Shown here in pieces: positions 8,890 through 17,072 of a stretch of DNA of 64,000 nucleotides. Position numbers and translations under genes: made by a program. Origin of the DNA: Streptomyces griseocarneus (GTDB lineage Bacteria > Actinomycetota > Actinomycetes > Streptomycetales > Streptomycetaceae); assembly GCF_014655595.1 (NCBI RefSeq), contig NZ_BNBL01000008.1, positions 124,001-188,000 of the forward strand. The letters are read 5' to 3'. Under the pieces are notes generated by a model that saw only the letters and a program-made list of their open reading frames with translations, was not told the DNA's origin and ran no database searches. Numbering within the stretch: the first letter of the stretch is position 1; each line of letters begins with the position of its first letter.

Positions 8890-9045
8890 ATGCCACGCAT
8901 ACGCCCGCCCATGGCCAGGCCCGCCATCGCGGCCGTCGCCCTGTTCCGGTTCTTCTTCTGCGGGAACGATTACTTCGGGCCACCGATCCACGCGGCCCGG
9001 AACCCGGGCGTCGAAGGCGTCACACCGACAGGAGTCAAGGGTTGA
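8890..9045 (+). pseudogene. 51-codon ORF resembling the start of a lipoprotein gene; possible remnant of an ABC sugar-binding protein
   Basis: A short ORF with a good ribosome binding site (GAAGGAAG before the ATG at 8890). Its product starts MPRIRPPMARP, basic, then AIAAVALFRFFFCGN, hydrophobic and ending in Cys, like a damaged lipoprotein signal. After that the sequence is unremarkable (PGVEGVTPTGVKG) and the stop TGA overlaps the TTG start of the GH4 gene. In related loci an ABC transporter often lies between a ROK regulator and GH4 gene (general knowledge), so I infer that a deletion removed the transporter and fused the signal-peptide start to the upstream edge of the next gene. It may still be translated and couple GH4 translation. 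Confidence 0.4.
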
Positions 9046-10295
9046 AGCTCGCAGTGGTGGGGGGCGGCTCCACCTACACCCCCGAACTCGTCGACGGCAT
9101 CGCCCGGTTGCGCGACGCGCTGCCGGTGACGGAGCTGGTGCTCGTCGACCCGGACGCCGACCGCCTGGAACCGGTGGGCGCGCTGGCCCGGCGGATCCTC
9201 GCCCGGCAGGACCACCCCGCCCGCGTGTGGTGGACCGCCGACCTGGACGCGGCCGCCGACGGAGCCGGCGCCGTGCTGCTGCAGCTGCGCGTGGGCGGCC
9301 AGGCGGCCCGCCACCAGGACGAGACCTGGCCGCTGGAGTGCGGCTGCGTCGGGCAGGAGACCACCGGCGCGGGCGGCCTGGCGAAGGCGCTGCGCACCGT
9401 CCCCGTCGTGCTGGACATCGCCGAGCGGGTGCGCCGCCGCAACCCCACCGCCTGGATCGTCGACTTCACCAACCCCGTCGGGATCGTCACCCGCGCCCTG
9501 CTCACGGCCGGGCACCGCGCGGTCGGGCTGTGCAACGTGGCCATCGGCTTCCAGCGGAAGTTCGCGGCGCTGCTCGGCGTGGACCCGCGGGAGGTGGCGC
9601 TGGAGCACGTGGGCCTGAACCACCTCACCTGGGAGCGTTCGGTGCGCGTCGGCGGCCGGGAGGTGCTGCCCCGGCTGCTCGCCGAGCACGGCGAGGCCAT
9701 CGCCGCCGACCTGCGCATGCCGCGCGAACTCCTCCACCGGCTCGGCGTCGTGCCCTCGTACTACCTGCGCTACTTCTACCAGCACGACGCCGTCGTCAGG
9801 GAGCTGCGGACCAAGCCCTCGCGGGCGGCCGAGGTCGCACGGATGGAGCGCGAACTGCTGGCGATGTACCGCGACCCGGCACTGGACGAGAAGCCGGAGC
9901 TGCTGGCGAAGCGGGGCGGGGCCTTCTACTCGGAGGCGGCGGTGGCGCTGACGGCCTCGCTGCTGTCCGGCACCGGGGACGTCCAGGTGGTCAACACGCT
10001 CAACAACGGCACCCTGCCCTTCCTGCCGGACGACGCGGTCGTGGAGGTTCCGGCGGCCGTGGACGGGCGCGGTGCGCACCCGCTGCCCGTACGGCCGCTG
10101 GAGCCGCTGTTCGCGGGGCTGGTCGCGGGGGTGACGGCGTACGAGCACCTGGCGCTGGAGGCGGCGCTCGAGGGCGGCCGCGACCGGGTGTTCCGGGCCC
10201 TGCTGGCCCATCCGCTCGTCGGCCAGACCGAGCACGCGGACCGGCTGACCGACGCCCTCCTCGCGCACAACCGGGAGCACCTCGCGTGGGCGTGA
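9042..10295 (+). CDS. GH4 family 6-phospho-beta-glycosidase
   Basis: NAD- and metal-dependent glycosidase of about 417 residues that would cleave a phosphorylated disaccharide in the cytoplasm. The N terminus KLAVVGGGSTYTPELVDG is the NAD-binding turn. CNVAIGF supplies the metal-ligand Cys region and GLNHLTW the conserved His motif. The TTG start at 9042 is chosen because GGAG lies seven bases upstream and the Rossmann motif follows at once. It overlaps the short ORF before it (TTGA) and the kinase after it (GTGA), so regulator, hydrolase and kinase probably form one operon. Cellobiose-6-P and chitobiose-6-P are both reasonable substrates; the adjacent BadF kinase favours amino sugars. Confidence 0.92.
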   Translation: MKLAVVGGGSTYTPELVDGIARLRDALPVTELVLVDPDADRLEPVGALARRILARQDHPARVWWTADLDAAADGAGAVLLQLRVGGQAARHQDETWPLECGCVGQETTGAGGLAKALRTVPVVLDIAERVRRRNPTAWIVDFTNPVGIVTRALLTAGHRAVGLCNVAIGFQRKFAALLGVDPREVALEHVGLNHLTWERSVRVGGREVLPRLLAEHGEAIAADLRMPRELLHRLGVVPSYYLRYFYQHDAVVRELRTKPSRAAEVARMERELLAMYRDPALDEKPELLAKRGGAFYSEAAVALTASLLSGTGDVQVVNTLNNGTLPFLPDDAVVEVPAAVDGRGAHPLPVRPLEPLFAGLVAGVTAYEHLALEAALEGGRDRVFRALLAHPLVGQTEHADRLTDALLAHNREHLAWA

Positions 10296-11284
10296 GCGGT
10301 GCGCTGCTCGCCGTCGACGCGGGCAACAGCAAGACCGACGTGGCGCTGGTGGACGCCGACGGCACGGTGCTGGGCGCGGCGCGCGGCGACGGCTTCCAGC
10401 CGGCGGCGGAGGGCGTCGCGCGGGCCGTGGCCGGCCTGGCCGCCGTGGTCGCGCGGGCGCTCGAGCAGGCCGGGCCGCACGGCGCGGGCCGGGTGGAGCA
10501 CGTCCAGGCGTGCCTGGCGAACGCCGATCTGCCGGTGGAGGAGGAACGGCTGACGGCGGAGATCGCCGCGTACGGATGGGGCCGTACGGTCACGGTCGCC
10601 AACGACACCTTCGCCCTGCTGCGCGCGGGGCTGCCGGACGGGGGCGAGCGGGCGGGGGTGGCCGTCGTGTGCGGGGCGGGCATCAACTGCTCGGGGATCG
10701 CGCCGGGCGGGCGGACCGCGCGCTTCCTCGCCGTCGGGCGGATCTCCGGCGACTGGGGCGGCGGCGGGGTCCTGGCGGAGGAGGCGCTGTGGTGGGCGGC
10801 GCGGGCGGCGGACGGCCGCGGCGAGGCCACGGCGCTCACCGAGGCGCTGCCCGCCCACTTCGGGCTGGCCGGCGTGCCGGAGCTGATCGAGGCCCTGCAC
10901 CTGGGGCGGATCGCCTGGTCGCGGCGGCACGAACTGGCGCCCGTCCTCTTCGCGGTGGCCTCGGCCGGGGACGCGATCGCCCGGTCGCTGGTGGTCCGGC
11001 AGGCCGACGAGGTCGTCGTCATGGCGGTGAGCGCGCTGAGGCGGCTGGACCTGCTGGACGCGGCGGTTCCGGTGGTGCTGGGCGGCGGCGTGCTCGCGGC
11101 GCGCCATCCGCTGCTGCACGAGCGGATCGTCGCGCGGCTGGCCGCGCGGGCGCCCCGGGCCGTGCCGGGGGTGGTCACCGCCCCGCCCGTGCTGGGGGCC
11201 GCACTGCTGGCCCTCGACCGGGCCGGGGCGCCGGCCGCCGCGTACGGCCGGCTGCGCGCCCACTACGCGAAGGGCCCGGCGTAG
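10292..11284 (+). CDS. BadF/BadG/BcrA-type ATPase, probable N-acetylglucosamine kinase
   Basis: Sugar kinase of the ASKHA fold, about 330 residues. The N terminus AVDAGNSKTDVALVD is the phosphate-1 motif of eukaryote-type GlcNAc kinases; later blocks are VVCGAGINCSGI and ISGDWGGGGVLAEEAL. The GTG at 10292 overlaps the GH4 stop in a GTGA; a second GTG two codons earlier is equally possible. It would phosphorylate the sugar released by the GH4 enzyme. The stop codon lies inside the first unit of a 29-bp tandem repeat, so the last residues (KGPA) are repeat-derived. Confidence 0.85.
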   Translation: MSGALLAVDAGNSKTDVALVDADGTVLGAARGDGFQPAAEGVARAVAGLAAVVARALEQAGPHGAGRVEHVQACLANADLPVEEERLTAEIAAYGWGRTVTVANDTFALLRAGLPDGGERAGVAVVCGAGINCSGIAPGGRTARFLAVGRISGDWGGGGVLAEEALWWAARAADGRGEATALTEALPAHFGLAGVPELIEALHLGRIAWSRRHELAPVLFAVASAGDAIARSLVVRQADEVVVMAVSALRRLDLLDAAVPVVLGGGVLAARHPLLHERIVARLAARAPRAVPGVVTAPPVLGAALLALDRAGAPAAAYGRLRAHYAKGPA

Positions 11285-11350
11285 GGCCCGGGTGCGCGAA
11301 GGGCCCGGCGTAGTGCCGGCGTGCGCAAAGGGCCCGGCCTGCGCGCCGTG
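11266..11350. repeat. 29-bp tandem repeat overlapping the end of the kinase gene
   Basis: Copy one (from 11266) begins cgcgaagggcccggcgtag and includes the kinase stop codon. Copy two starts at 11295 with the same 19 bases, and a third diverged copy starts at 11324 with cgcaaagggcccggcc. The period is 29, which is not a multiple of three. Confidence 0.85.
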
Positions 11351-11381
11351 GAACCCGTCCCGAAGTGGCCGGATTCCACGG
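11346..11381. terminator. Inverted repeat after the sugar operon
   Basis: Arms ccgtggaa (11346-11353) and ttccacgg (11374-11381) enclose a 20-nt spacer just after the tandem repeat. It is a weak terminator candidate; an operator is an alternative. Confidence 0.4.
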
Positions 11382-11732
11382 TGCACGGTCTGTTCACGTC
11401 ATCTTCACATCGTGAGAGACGTCACCGTGCGGGCCAGGCGACCGTAAATCCTCCGCTCATGCTCCGCTCCCTGCACCGAAGTTCCTGACAATCACGTCAG
11501 CAACGGGACGCCTCAGAAATTTCTCTTCTGACATTGGTTGACCGTTCATACACCCAATGTCCGTATTCGGAGCAACCATTTCTCCCCTCCTGTGGGCGCA
11601 TGCGAGCATCCGGGCACGCACGGATTGATCACGAAATACGACCAACGGCCGCTGAAATCAGCCCAAAACGGCACTCGGCGGCCTCGTGGCAACCCCTGCT
11701 CCCGACCACCCGCATCCCGAGGGGGGACACCC
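11382..11732. promoter_or_regulatory. Long leader and promoter region of the melanin operon
   Basis: Roughly 350 bp upstream of melC1 without a convincing gene; a 62-codon reverse-strand ORF here (11457-11645) lacks a ribosome binding site and recognisable features. The stretch is less GC-rich than its surroundings around 11500-11650. A melC promoter must lie here, but I cannot fix its boxes. Confidence 0.45.
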
Positions 11733-12137
11733 ATGTCCAAGACCGTCACTCGCCGCTTCGTCCTCAGGGGCACGGCCGTCGCCGTGGCCGGTGCAGCGCT
11801 GGCCGGCGTGGCCGGCATCGCGACCGCCGAGTCCGGCCCGAAGCCCATGGACCACTCCGGCCACGGCGACCACGCCGGCCACGGCCCCCAGGCGTTCGAC
11901 GAGACGTACAAGGGCCGTCGCATCGTCGGCGCCCCCGCCACCGGTGGCCACCAGGCCCACCACGGCGGCTTCGCCGTGACGATCGACGGCAAGGAACTGC
12001 ACGTCATGCAGAACGCCGACGGCACCTGGATCAGCGTCGTCAACCACTACCAGACCTTCGCCGACCCGCTGACGCTGACCCGCGCCGCCGTCGACAAGCT
12101 CCAGGGCGCCGTGCTCGTCCCGATCGCCACCGCCTGA
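11733..12137 (+). CDS. melC1: Tyrosinase cofactor / copper chaperone MelC1
   Basis: A 134-residue exported helper that delivers copper to tyrosinase and carries it through the Tat pathway. The N terminus has a Tat-like signal (TRRFVLRGTAVAVAGAALAGVAG). It is followed by a His-rich stretch (DHSGHGDHAGHG) and the MelC1 core (FDETYKGRRIVGAPA, GGFAVTIDGKELHVMQNADG, WISVVNHY) with the histidines used in copper transfer. A purine-rich gaggggggac precedes the ATG. It lies 50 bp before melC2, the usual operon order. Confidence 0.96.
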   Translation: MSKTVTRRFVLRGTAVAVAGAALAGVAGIATAESGPKPMDHSGHGDHAGHGPQAFDETYKGRRIVGAPATGGHQAHHGGFAVTIDGKELHVMQNADGTWISVVNHYQTFADPLTLTRAAVDKLQGAVLVPIATA

Positions 12138-12187
12138 TTCCGGCCGCTGCCGGCCATCCCGCCCCGACACCCAAGGACACGATCCCC

Positions 12188-13009
12188 ATGGCAGTACGCA
12201 AGAACCAGGCGACCCTGACCGCCACCGAGAAGCGCAACTTCGTCAACGCGGTGCTGGCGCTGAAGAAGAACGGCCGCTACGACGAATTCGTGCGCACGCA
12301 CAACGAGTTCATCATGAGCGACACCGACTCCGGCGACCGCGTCGGCCACCGCTCGCCGTCGTTCCTGCCCTGGCACCGCCGCTTCCTCATCCAGTTCGAG
12401 CAGGAGCTCCAGAGAATCGATTCTTCGGTGACGCTCCCCTATTGGGACTGGACCGTCGACCGCACGACGACCGCCTCCATATTCGGGGCCGACTTCCTCG
12501 GCGGCACCGGCCGCAGCCGTGACTCCCAGGTCACCACCGGCCCGTTCGCCTACTCCACCGGCCAGTGGAACATCAACGTCTCGGTGGACAACCGTCCCTA
12601 CCTCCAGCGCGAGCTGGGCACGAGCGTCCGGGCGCTGCCCACCCGCGCCGAGGTGGACTCCGTGCTCGCCATGGCCACCTACGACATGGCCCCCTGGAAC
12701 AGCTCCTCCAACGGCTTCCGCAACAACCTCGAGGGCTGGCGCGGCGTCAACCTCCACAACCGCGTCCACGTGTGGATCGGCGGCCAGATGGCCACCGGCG
12801 TCTCGCCCAACGACCCCGTCTTCTGGCTGCACCACTGCTTCATCGACAAGCTGTGGGCCGACTGGCAGCGCCTGCACCCCACCTCGACGTACCTGCCGGC
12901 CGCCGGCACGGCCAACGTCGTGGACCTCAACGACACCATGCGCCCCTGGAACAACGTCACCCCGGCCGACATGCTGGACCACACGAAGTTCTACACGTAC
13001 GACAGCTGA
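12188..13009 (+). CDS. melC2: Tyrosinase MelC2
   Basis: Binuclear copper monooxygenase that oxidises tyrosine and DOPA to the quinones leading to melanin. It has 273 residues, the usual Streptomyces length. All six copper ligands are in place: His38, His54, His63 for CuA and His190, His194, His216 for CuB (motifs RVGHRSPSFLPWHRRF, NLHNRVHVWIGG, DPVFWLHHCFID). AAGGA precedes the ATG at 12188. It has no signal of its own and relies on MelC1 for export. A 15-bp-arm terminator follows at once, so the operon ends here. Confidence 0.98.
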   Translation: MAVRKNQATLTATEKRNFVNAVLALKKNGRYDEFVRTHNEFIMSDTDSGDRVGHRSPSFLPWHRRFLIQFEQELQRIDSSVTLPYWDWTVDRTTTASIFGADFLGGTGRSRDSQVTTGPFAYSTGQWNINVSVDNRPYLQRELGTSVRALPTRAEVDSVLAMATYDMAPWNSSSNGFRNNLEGWRGVNLHNRVHVWIGGQMATGVSPNDPVFWLHHCFIDKLWADWQRLHPTSTYLPAAGTANVVDLNDTMRPWNNVTPADMLDHTKFYTYDS

Positions 13010-13028
13010 TCCCCGCTCGTGCGGCCGC

Positions 13029-13066
13029 CCGTGGGGGCGGCGGGCCCCGGTCCGCCGCCCCCACGG
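13029..13066 (+). terminator. Terminator of the melC operon
   Basis: Perfect 15-bp arms ccgtgggggcggcgg (13029-13043) and ccgccgcccccacgg (13052-13066) with an 8-nt loop, followed by catttct. It lies 20 bp after the melC2 stop. Confidence 0.88.
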
Positions 13067-13300
13067 CATTTCTCCGGAACTGTCCGCCCGTCGGCCCCTC
13101 GCACGGGAACCGAACAGCCACCCCAGGCGTGAACACAGGAGAAGGCCGACACGGACACACCGGGGAATATCGCGGTCCGCACAAGATCGATGCACGACCG
13201 GTGTGTTTGTCAGTCCCTGCGGCCATACTGCTGGCCGGGCATCCGTCCCTCCGCGGCTCTTGGGGCGACGGACGCCGCCGGCGACCAAGGGGGAGGTCAC

Positions 13301-14683
13301 GTGTCACAACCGCAGCCGGATCCGGGCACCCGGCGCACAGCGTGGCGCGAGGGTCTGGACCGCCTGAAGGCCTCGGCCACCACGGAGCCCGGCAGACTGC
13401 GCATCATCGGGGCCGTGCTGGCGGCGCTGCTGGTGGCCTTCGGGGCGGTCACCGCCTGGCAGGTCGCCGACCGGGCCGCGGCCTCGGACGCCGTCGTCGA
13501 CCACAGCCAGCCGCTGAGCGCCGACGCCGCCGACATCTACCGCTCCCTGGCCGACGCCGACACCGCCGCGGCCGGCGGCTTCCTCGCCGGCGGCCAGGAA
13601 CCGCGCGCGGTCCGCGAGCGGTACGAGAAGGACATCGCCCTCGCCTCCGCGCTGCTGGTCAAGGCGGCCGCCAACACCGAGGGCTCGCACGGCGCGGAGC
13701 GCCAGATAGCCCTGCTCAACGCCCAACTGCCCGTCTACACCGGCCTCGTGGAGTCCGCCCGCGCCAACAACCGCCAGGGGCTGCCCCTGGGCGGCGCCTA
13801 TCTGCGGCACGCCGGCGACCGGATGCGCGAGGACCTGCTGCCCGCCGCCCGCGCGCTGTACGAGGCCGAGACCGGCCGGCTCGGCGACGACTACGACGAC
13901 GCCGAGTCCTGGCCCTGGGCCGCGCTGGCCGCCGGCGTGCTGGCCCTGGGCGCGCTCGGCTGGGCCCAGCGCCGCGACTACCGCCGCACCAACCGCGTGT
14001 TCAACCAGGGCCTGCTGGCCGCGACCGCCGCCTGCGCGGTGGTGCTGCTGTGGCTGGTGACCGGGCACGCCCTGGCGAGGGCCGGCCTGACGACCTCCTA
14101 CGAGCACGGCGCCAAGTCCCTGCGCGTGCTCAACGAGGCCCGCATCGCCTCGCTCCAGGCCCGGGGCGACGAGAGCCTGACCCTCGTGGCGCGCGGCGCC
14201 GTGCTCACCCCCGAGGGCAACGACGCCTACGAGTCCAGCTACCGCACGGGGATGGGCCGGCTCGTGGGGGCGGGCGCCAAGGACACGCCCGCCTCGGGCG
14301 CCCCGGCGCCGGACAGCCTGCTGGGCCGGGCGAGTGCGCTGGCCGACGGCGACGGCGGGCGGGAGCCGCTGGTCAAGGCCGTCGAGGACGTGCGCCAGTG
14401 GCAGCAGCGGCACCGCGAGGCCCGCGCCGCCGACGACGGCGGCTACTACGAACGCGCGCTGCCGAAGGTGATCGGCGAGAAGGACAGCACCGGCGAATCC
14501 TTCGACCGGGTGGACAGGGAACTGGGTCAGGCACTGGCCCACGAGCAGGGCGAGTTCCGGTCGGCCGCCGACGACGGCCGCGGTGCGCTGACGGGGCTCG
14601 CGGCCGGGGCCGCCGTGCTCGCGGTGCTGGGCGCCGCGGCCGCCGTGCTCGGCATCGGGCGCAGGCTCTCGGAGTACCGGTGA
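13301..14683 (+). CDS. GlnX-like four-helix membrane sensor, first gene of the PknG operon
   Basis: Integral membrane protein of about 460 residues. I count four membrane segments near residues 34-54, 204-222, 237-259 and 428-452, giving two extracellular helical loops of about 150 and 170 residues. This layout and its position directly before a GlnH-like protein and PknG match mycobacterial GlnX, which relays amino-acid binding by GlnH across the membrane (established for M. tuberculosis; assignment here is inference from order and topology). The GTG at 13301 follows the strong site aagggggagg. No kinase, HAMP or methyl-acceptor signalling domain is visible, so a cytoplasmic partner is required. 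Confidence 0.8.
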   Translation: MSQPQPDPGTRRTAWREGLDRLKASATTEPGRLRIIGAVLAALLVAFGAVTAWQVADRAAASDAVVDHSQPLSADAADIYRSLADADTAAAGGFLAGGQEPRAVRERYEKDIALASALLVKAAANTEGSHGAERQIALLNAQLPVYTGLVESARANNRQGLPLGGAYLRHAGDRMREDLLPAARALYEAETGRLGDDYDDAESWPWAALAAGVLALGALGWAQRRDYRRTNRVFNQGLLAATAACAVVLLWLVTGHALARAGLTTSYEHGAKSLRVLNEARIASLQARGDESLTLVARGAVLTPEGNDAYESSYRTGMGRLVGAGAKDTPASGAPAPDSLLGRASALADGDGGREPLVKAVEDVRQWQQRHREARAADDGGYYERALPKVIGEKDSTGESFDRVDRELGQALAHEQGEFRSAADDGRGALTGLAAGAAVLAVLGAAAAVLGIGRRLSEYR

Positions 14684-14700
14684 CAGGGGGAGGCGGGATC

Positions 14701-15672
14701 ATGAGCGGACGTACCGGCGGGCGGTGGGCGGCGGTGGCGGCCGCGGTCTGCGCGATGGCCGCGGCGCTCGCCGTGCTGCCGCCCTCCGCCCCGGACGCCG
14801 CCGGGAGCCGGGCGGGCGCCACGGCGGCCGCGTCCGCCGCGCGGCAGTCGGCGGTGCGGGCGCCGGCCACGTGCACCGACCCGGAGGCGAGCCTGCGGCC
14901 CTCCACCGCCGACGGCCCGGCGGTGCAGCGCATCAAGAACCGCGGCCGGCTCATCGCCGGCGTGGACCAGAACAGCTACCGCTGGGGCTACCGCGACCCC
15001 GCCACCCGCGAGCTCAGCGGATTCGACATCGACCTCGTGCGCGCCGTGGCCAAGGCCGTCCTCGGCGACCCCGACAAGGTCACCTTTCTGGCGATCCCCA
15101 CCAACCAACGCATACCCGCGCTGGAAAAGGGCAAGGTGGACATCATCGCGCGCACCATGACCATCAACTGCGACCGGATCAGGCAAGTCGCCTTCTCCAC
15201 GGCCTACTTCGAGGCCGGGCAGCAGGTGCTGGCCCCCAAGGGGTCACCGGTCACGGCGTTCGACGACAGCCTGAAGGGGAAGAAAGTCTGTACGGCCAAG
15301 GGATCCACGGGCGAGAGCGAGCTGCGCAGCGAGTCGCACGGCGCCACCGTGCTGACCGTGCCCAACCAGCTCGACTGTCTGGTGCGGCTCCAGCTCGGAC
15401 GGGTCGACGCGGTGATCACCGACAGCGCGCTGGCCGCCGGACAAGCGGCCCAGGACCCGTCCGTGCGACTCGTCGGCAAACCGTTCACCACCGAGTCCTA
15501 CGGCGTGGCGATGAACCTGGGCGACCAGGACCTGGTACGCCGGGTCAACGCGGTTCTGGAGGACTACCGCCGGGGCGGCGCCGAGAGCCCGTGGATGGTG
15601 GCCTACCGCAAGTGGCTGGCGGCCGACCTCAAGGGGATCACCGCCCCTCCGGAACCGAAGTACAAGGACTGA
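14701..15672 (+). CDS. GlnH-like extracellular amino-acid-binding protein
   Basis: Secreted solute-binding protein of ABC type 3 family, about 323 residues. After a signal segment (WAAVAAAVCAMAAALAVLPP) and a low-complexity Ala/Ser stretch come SBP_bac_3 blocks: GRLIAGVDQNSYRWGYRD, LSGFDIDLVRAVAKAVLGDP, KVDIIARTMTINCDR and AVITDSALAAGQ. There is no clean lipobox, so anchoring is uncertain. No permease or ATPase gene accompanies it, which argues for sensing rather than uptake, as in the mycobacterial GlnH-GlnX-PknG system. The start ATG at 14701 has gggggagg upstream, 17 bp after the preceding stop. Probable ligands are glutamate or aspartate type amino acids, not provable here. Confidence 0.87.
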   Translation: MSGRTGGRWAAVAAAVCAMAAALAVLPPSAPDAAGSRAGATAAASAARQSAVRAPATCTDPEASLRPSTADGPAVQRIKNRGRLIAGVDQNSYRWGYRDPATRELSGFDIDLVRAVAKAVLGDPDKVTFLAIPTNQRIPALEKGKVDIIARTMTINCDRIRQVAFSTAYFEAGQQVLAPKGSPVTAFDDSLKGKKVCTAKGSTGESELRSESHGATVLTVPNQLDCLVRLQLGRVDAVITDSALAAGQAAQDPSVRLVGKPFTTESYGVAMNLGDQDLVRRVNAVLEDYRRGGAESPWMVAYRKWLAADLKGITAPPEPKYKD

Positions 15673-15749
15673 CGACGGACCAGCACTGACGGGGAATACC
15701 GTTCACAGCGTTCGTGCGCGGCGTGGGCCGCGCACAGGAGAGGGGATCG

Positions 15750-17072
15750 ATGGCGGTCGCGGGGCCCACCGGGCCGGCCTTGAGCCGCGAGGAGGTGGAC
15801 CGTGCGCTGGCGAGGCTCGGCGCGGAGCACGAGGCCGTGGAGTCCTCGCTGCTGGCCCTCCAGGACCATGCCGGCCGTCGCCTGCTGGAGGGCGCGGAGC
15901 TGGCGGGGGTGACGAAGAGCCGGTGGGAGGTCACCGAGGCGCTCATCACGCAGCTGTGGGTGTACTTCGACGCCTATACCGACGCGCTGGAGGCGGCCCG
16001 TGAGCTGCGCGCCCGTCGCCGCTGGCCCACCCAGGGCGAGCTGTCGGAGCTGACCGACCTGCTGCGCGGCACCGGGATCACCCTGCCCGCCGGCCCGCCC
16101 GCGGCCACGGCCGTGCTGCTGGGCGCCTCCGCCAAGCTCAGCGAACGGCTCAGCCTGCACGAGCTGGTCGACCGGATGAACAGCTGGTACGCCCGTGCCC
16201 TGGACGTGGTGGTGGCCGCCGACGCCGTCTGGTCCGCGCTGCCCGCGCGCATCGACCTGCTGGCCGCCGAGCTGCAGCGCACCCGCGCCCTGGCCCACTC
16301 GGTGGGCGTGCGCCCCGGCGACCACCCGGCCGGCGACGACCTCGAGCGGATCGCCGCCGAACTGACCGCGCTGCGGTCCGAGGTGATATCCGATCCGCTC
16401 GCCTTCTGGACCGGTGCCCCGGCCGGGTCCGCGCCCGGCGGAGGCCGCCCCGACACCGGTCGCTACGACGGCGCCGCCCTCGCCCTGGAGGACGTGCGGC
16501 GGGAGATCGAGGCCGTGCTGGACGTCCGCCAGGACGCCGAGCAGCGGCTGATGCGCGTGCGCGACGTCCTCTCGCGCGCGGACCGCACCCTCGGCGAGGC
16601 CCGGCAGGCCCGCGTCGAGGTCCTGTCGAAGATCGCCGCGTTCGAGGTGCCCGCCGTCTCCGGCCCGCCGACCGCGCTCTACGAACAGCTGGCGGCGGCC
16701 TCCGAGCACCGCAGGGCCGCCCAGTGGCACCGCCTGTCCCCGCTGCTGGAGAGCCTGGAGCAGCGGGCCGAGGAGGAGCTGCTGCGCGCCCGCGAGTCGC
16801 TGACGGCGGTGACCGCTCCGCTGGCCGTACGGGCCGAGCTGCGCGGCCGGCTGGACGCGTACCGGGCCAAGGCCGCCCGGCTCGGGCTGGCGGAGGACCA
16901 CTTCATCCTCGAGCGGTACGACGCGGCGCGCCGCATGCTGTGGAGCGCGCCGTGCGATCTGGTGGCCGCCGAGGGCGCCGTGCTGCGCTTCCAGCGGGCC
17001 GTGGCGGAGGCGGCGGCCCCGCCGGCCCGGTCGGCCGTTCCCGGGGCCGCCGAGGGCAGGGGGGAATCATGA
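15750..17072 (+). CDS. Unknown helical protein of the PknG operon
   Basis: A 440-residue soluble protein I do not recognise as a named family. It is rich in Ala, Glu, Arg and Leu with heptad-like stretches (EREVDRALARLGAEHEAVESS-type patterns, and VRREIEAVLDVRQDAEQRLM), so mostly alpha-helical and partly coiled coil. It has no signal peptide or membrane segment. The ATG at 15750 has AGGAGAGGGG upstream, and its stop overlaps the PknG start (ATGA), so the two proteins are made together, likely in fixed ratio. A scaffold or adaptor between the membrane sensor and the kinase is a reasonable guess, nothing more. Confidence 0.8.
   Translation: MAVAGPTGPALSREEVDRALARLGAEHEAVESSLLALQDHAGRRLLEGAELAGVTKSRWEVTEALITQLWVYFDAYTDALEAARELRARRRWPTQGELSELTDLLRGTGITLPAGPPAATAVLLGASAKLSERLSLHELVDRMNSWYARALDVVVAADAVWSALPARIDLLAAELQRTRALAHSVGVRPGDHPAGDDLERIAAELTALRSEVISDPLAFWTGAPAGSAPGGGRPDTGRYDGAALALEDVRREIEAVLDVRQDAEQRLMRVRDVLSRADRTLGEARQARVEVLSKIAAFEVPAVSGPPTALYEQLAAASEHRRAAQWHRLSPLLESLEQRAEEELLRARESLTAVTAPLAVRAELRGRLDAYRAKAARLGLAEDHFILERYDAARRMLWSAPCDLVAAEGAVLRFQRAVAEAAAPPARSAVPGAAEGRGES

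Noticed and set aside
11457..11645. 62-codon reverse ORF upstream of melC1
   Set aside because: No ribosome binding site, no recognisable sequence, and located in a long promoter region.
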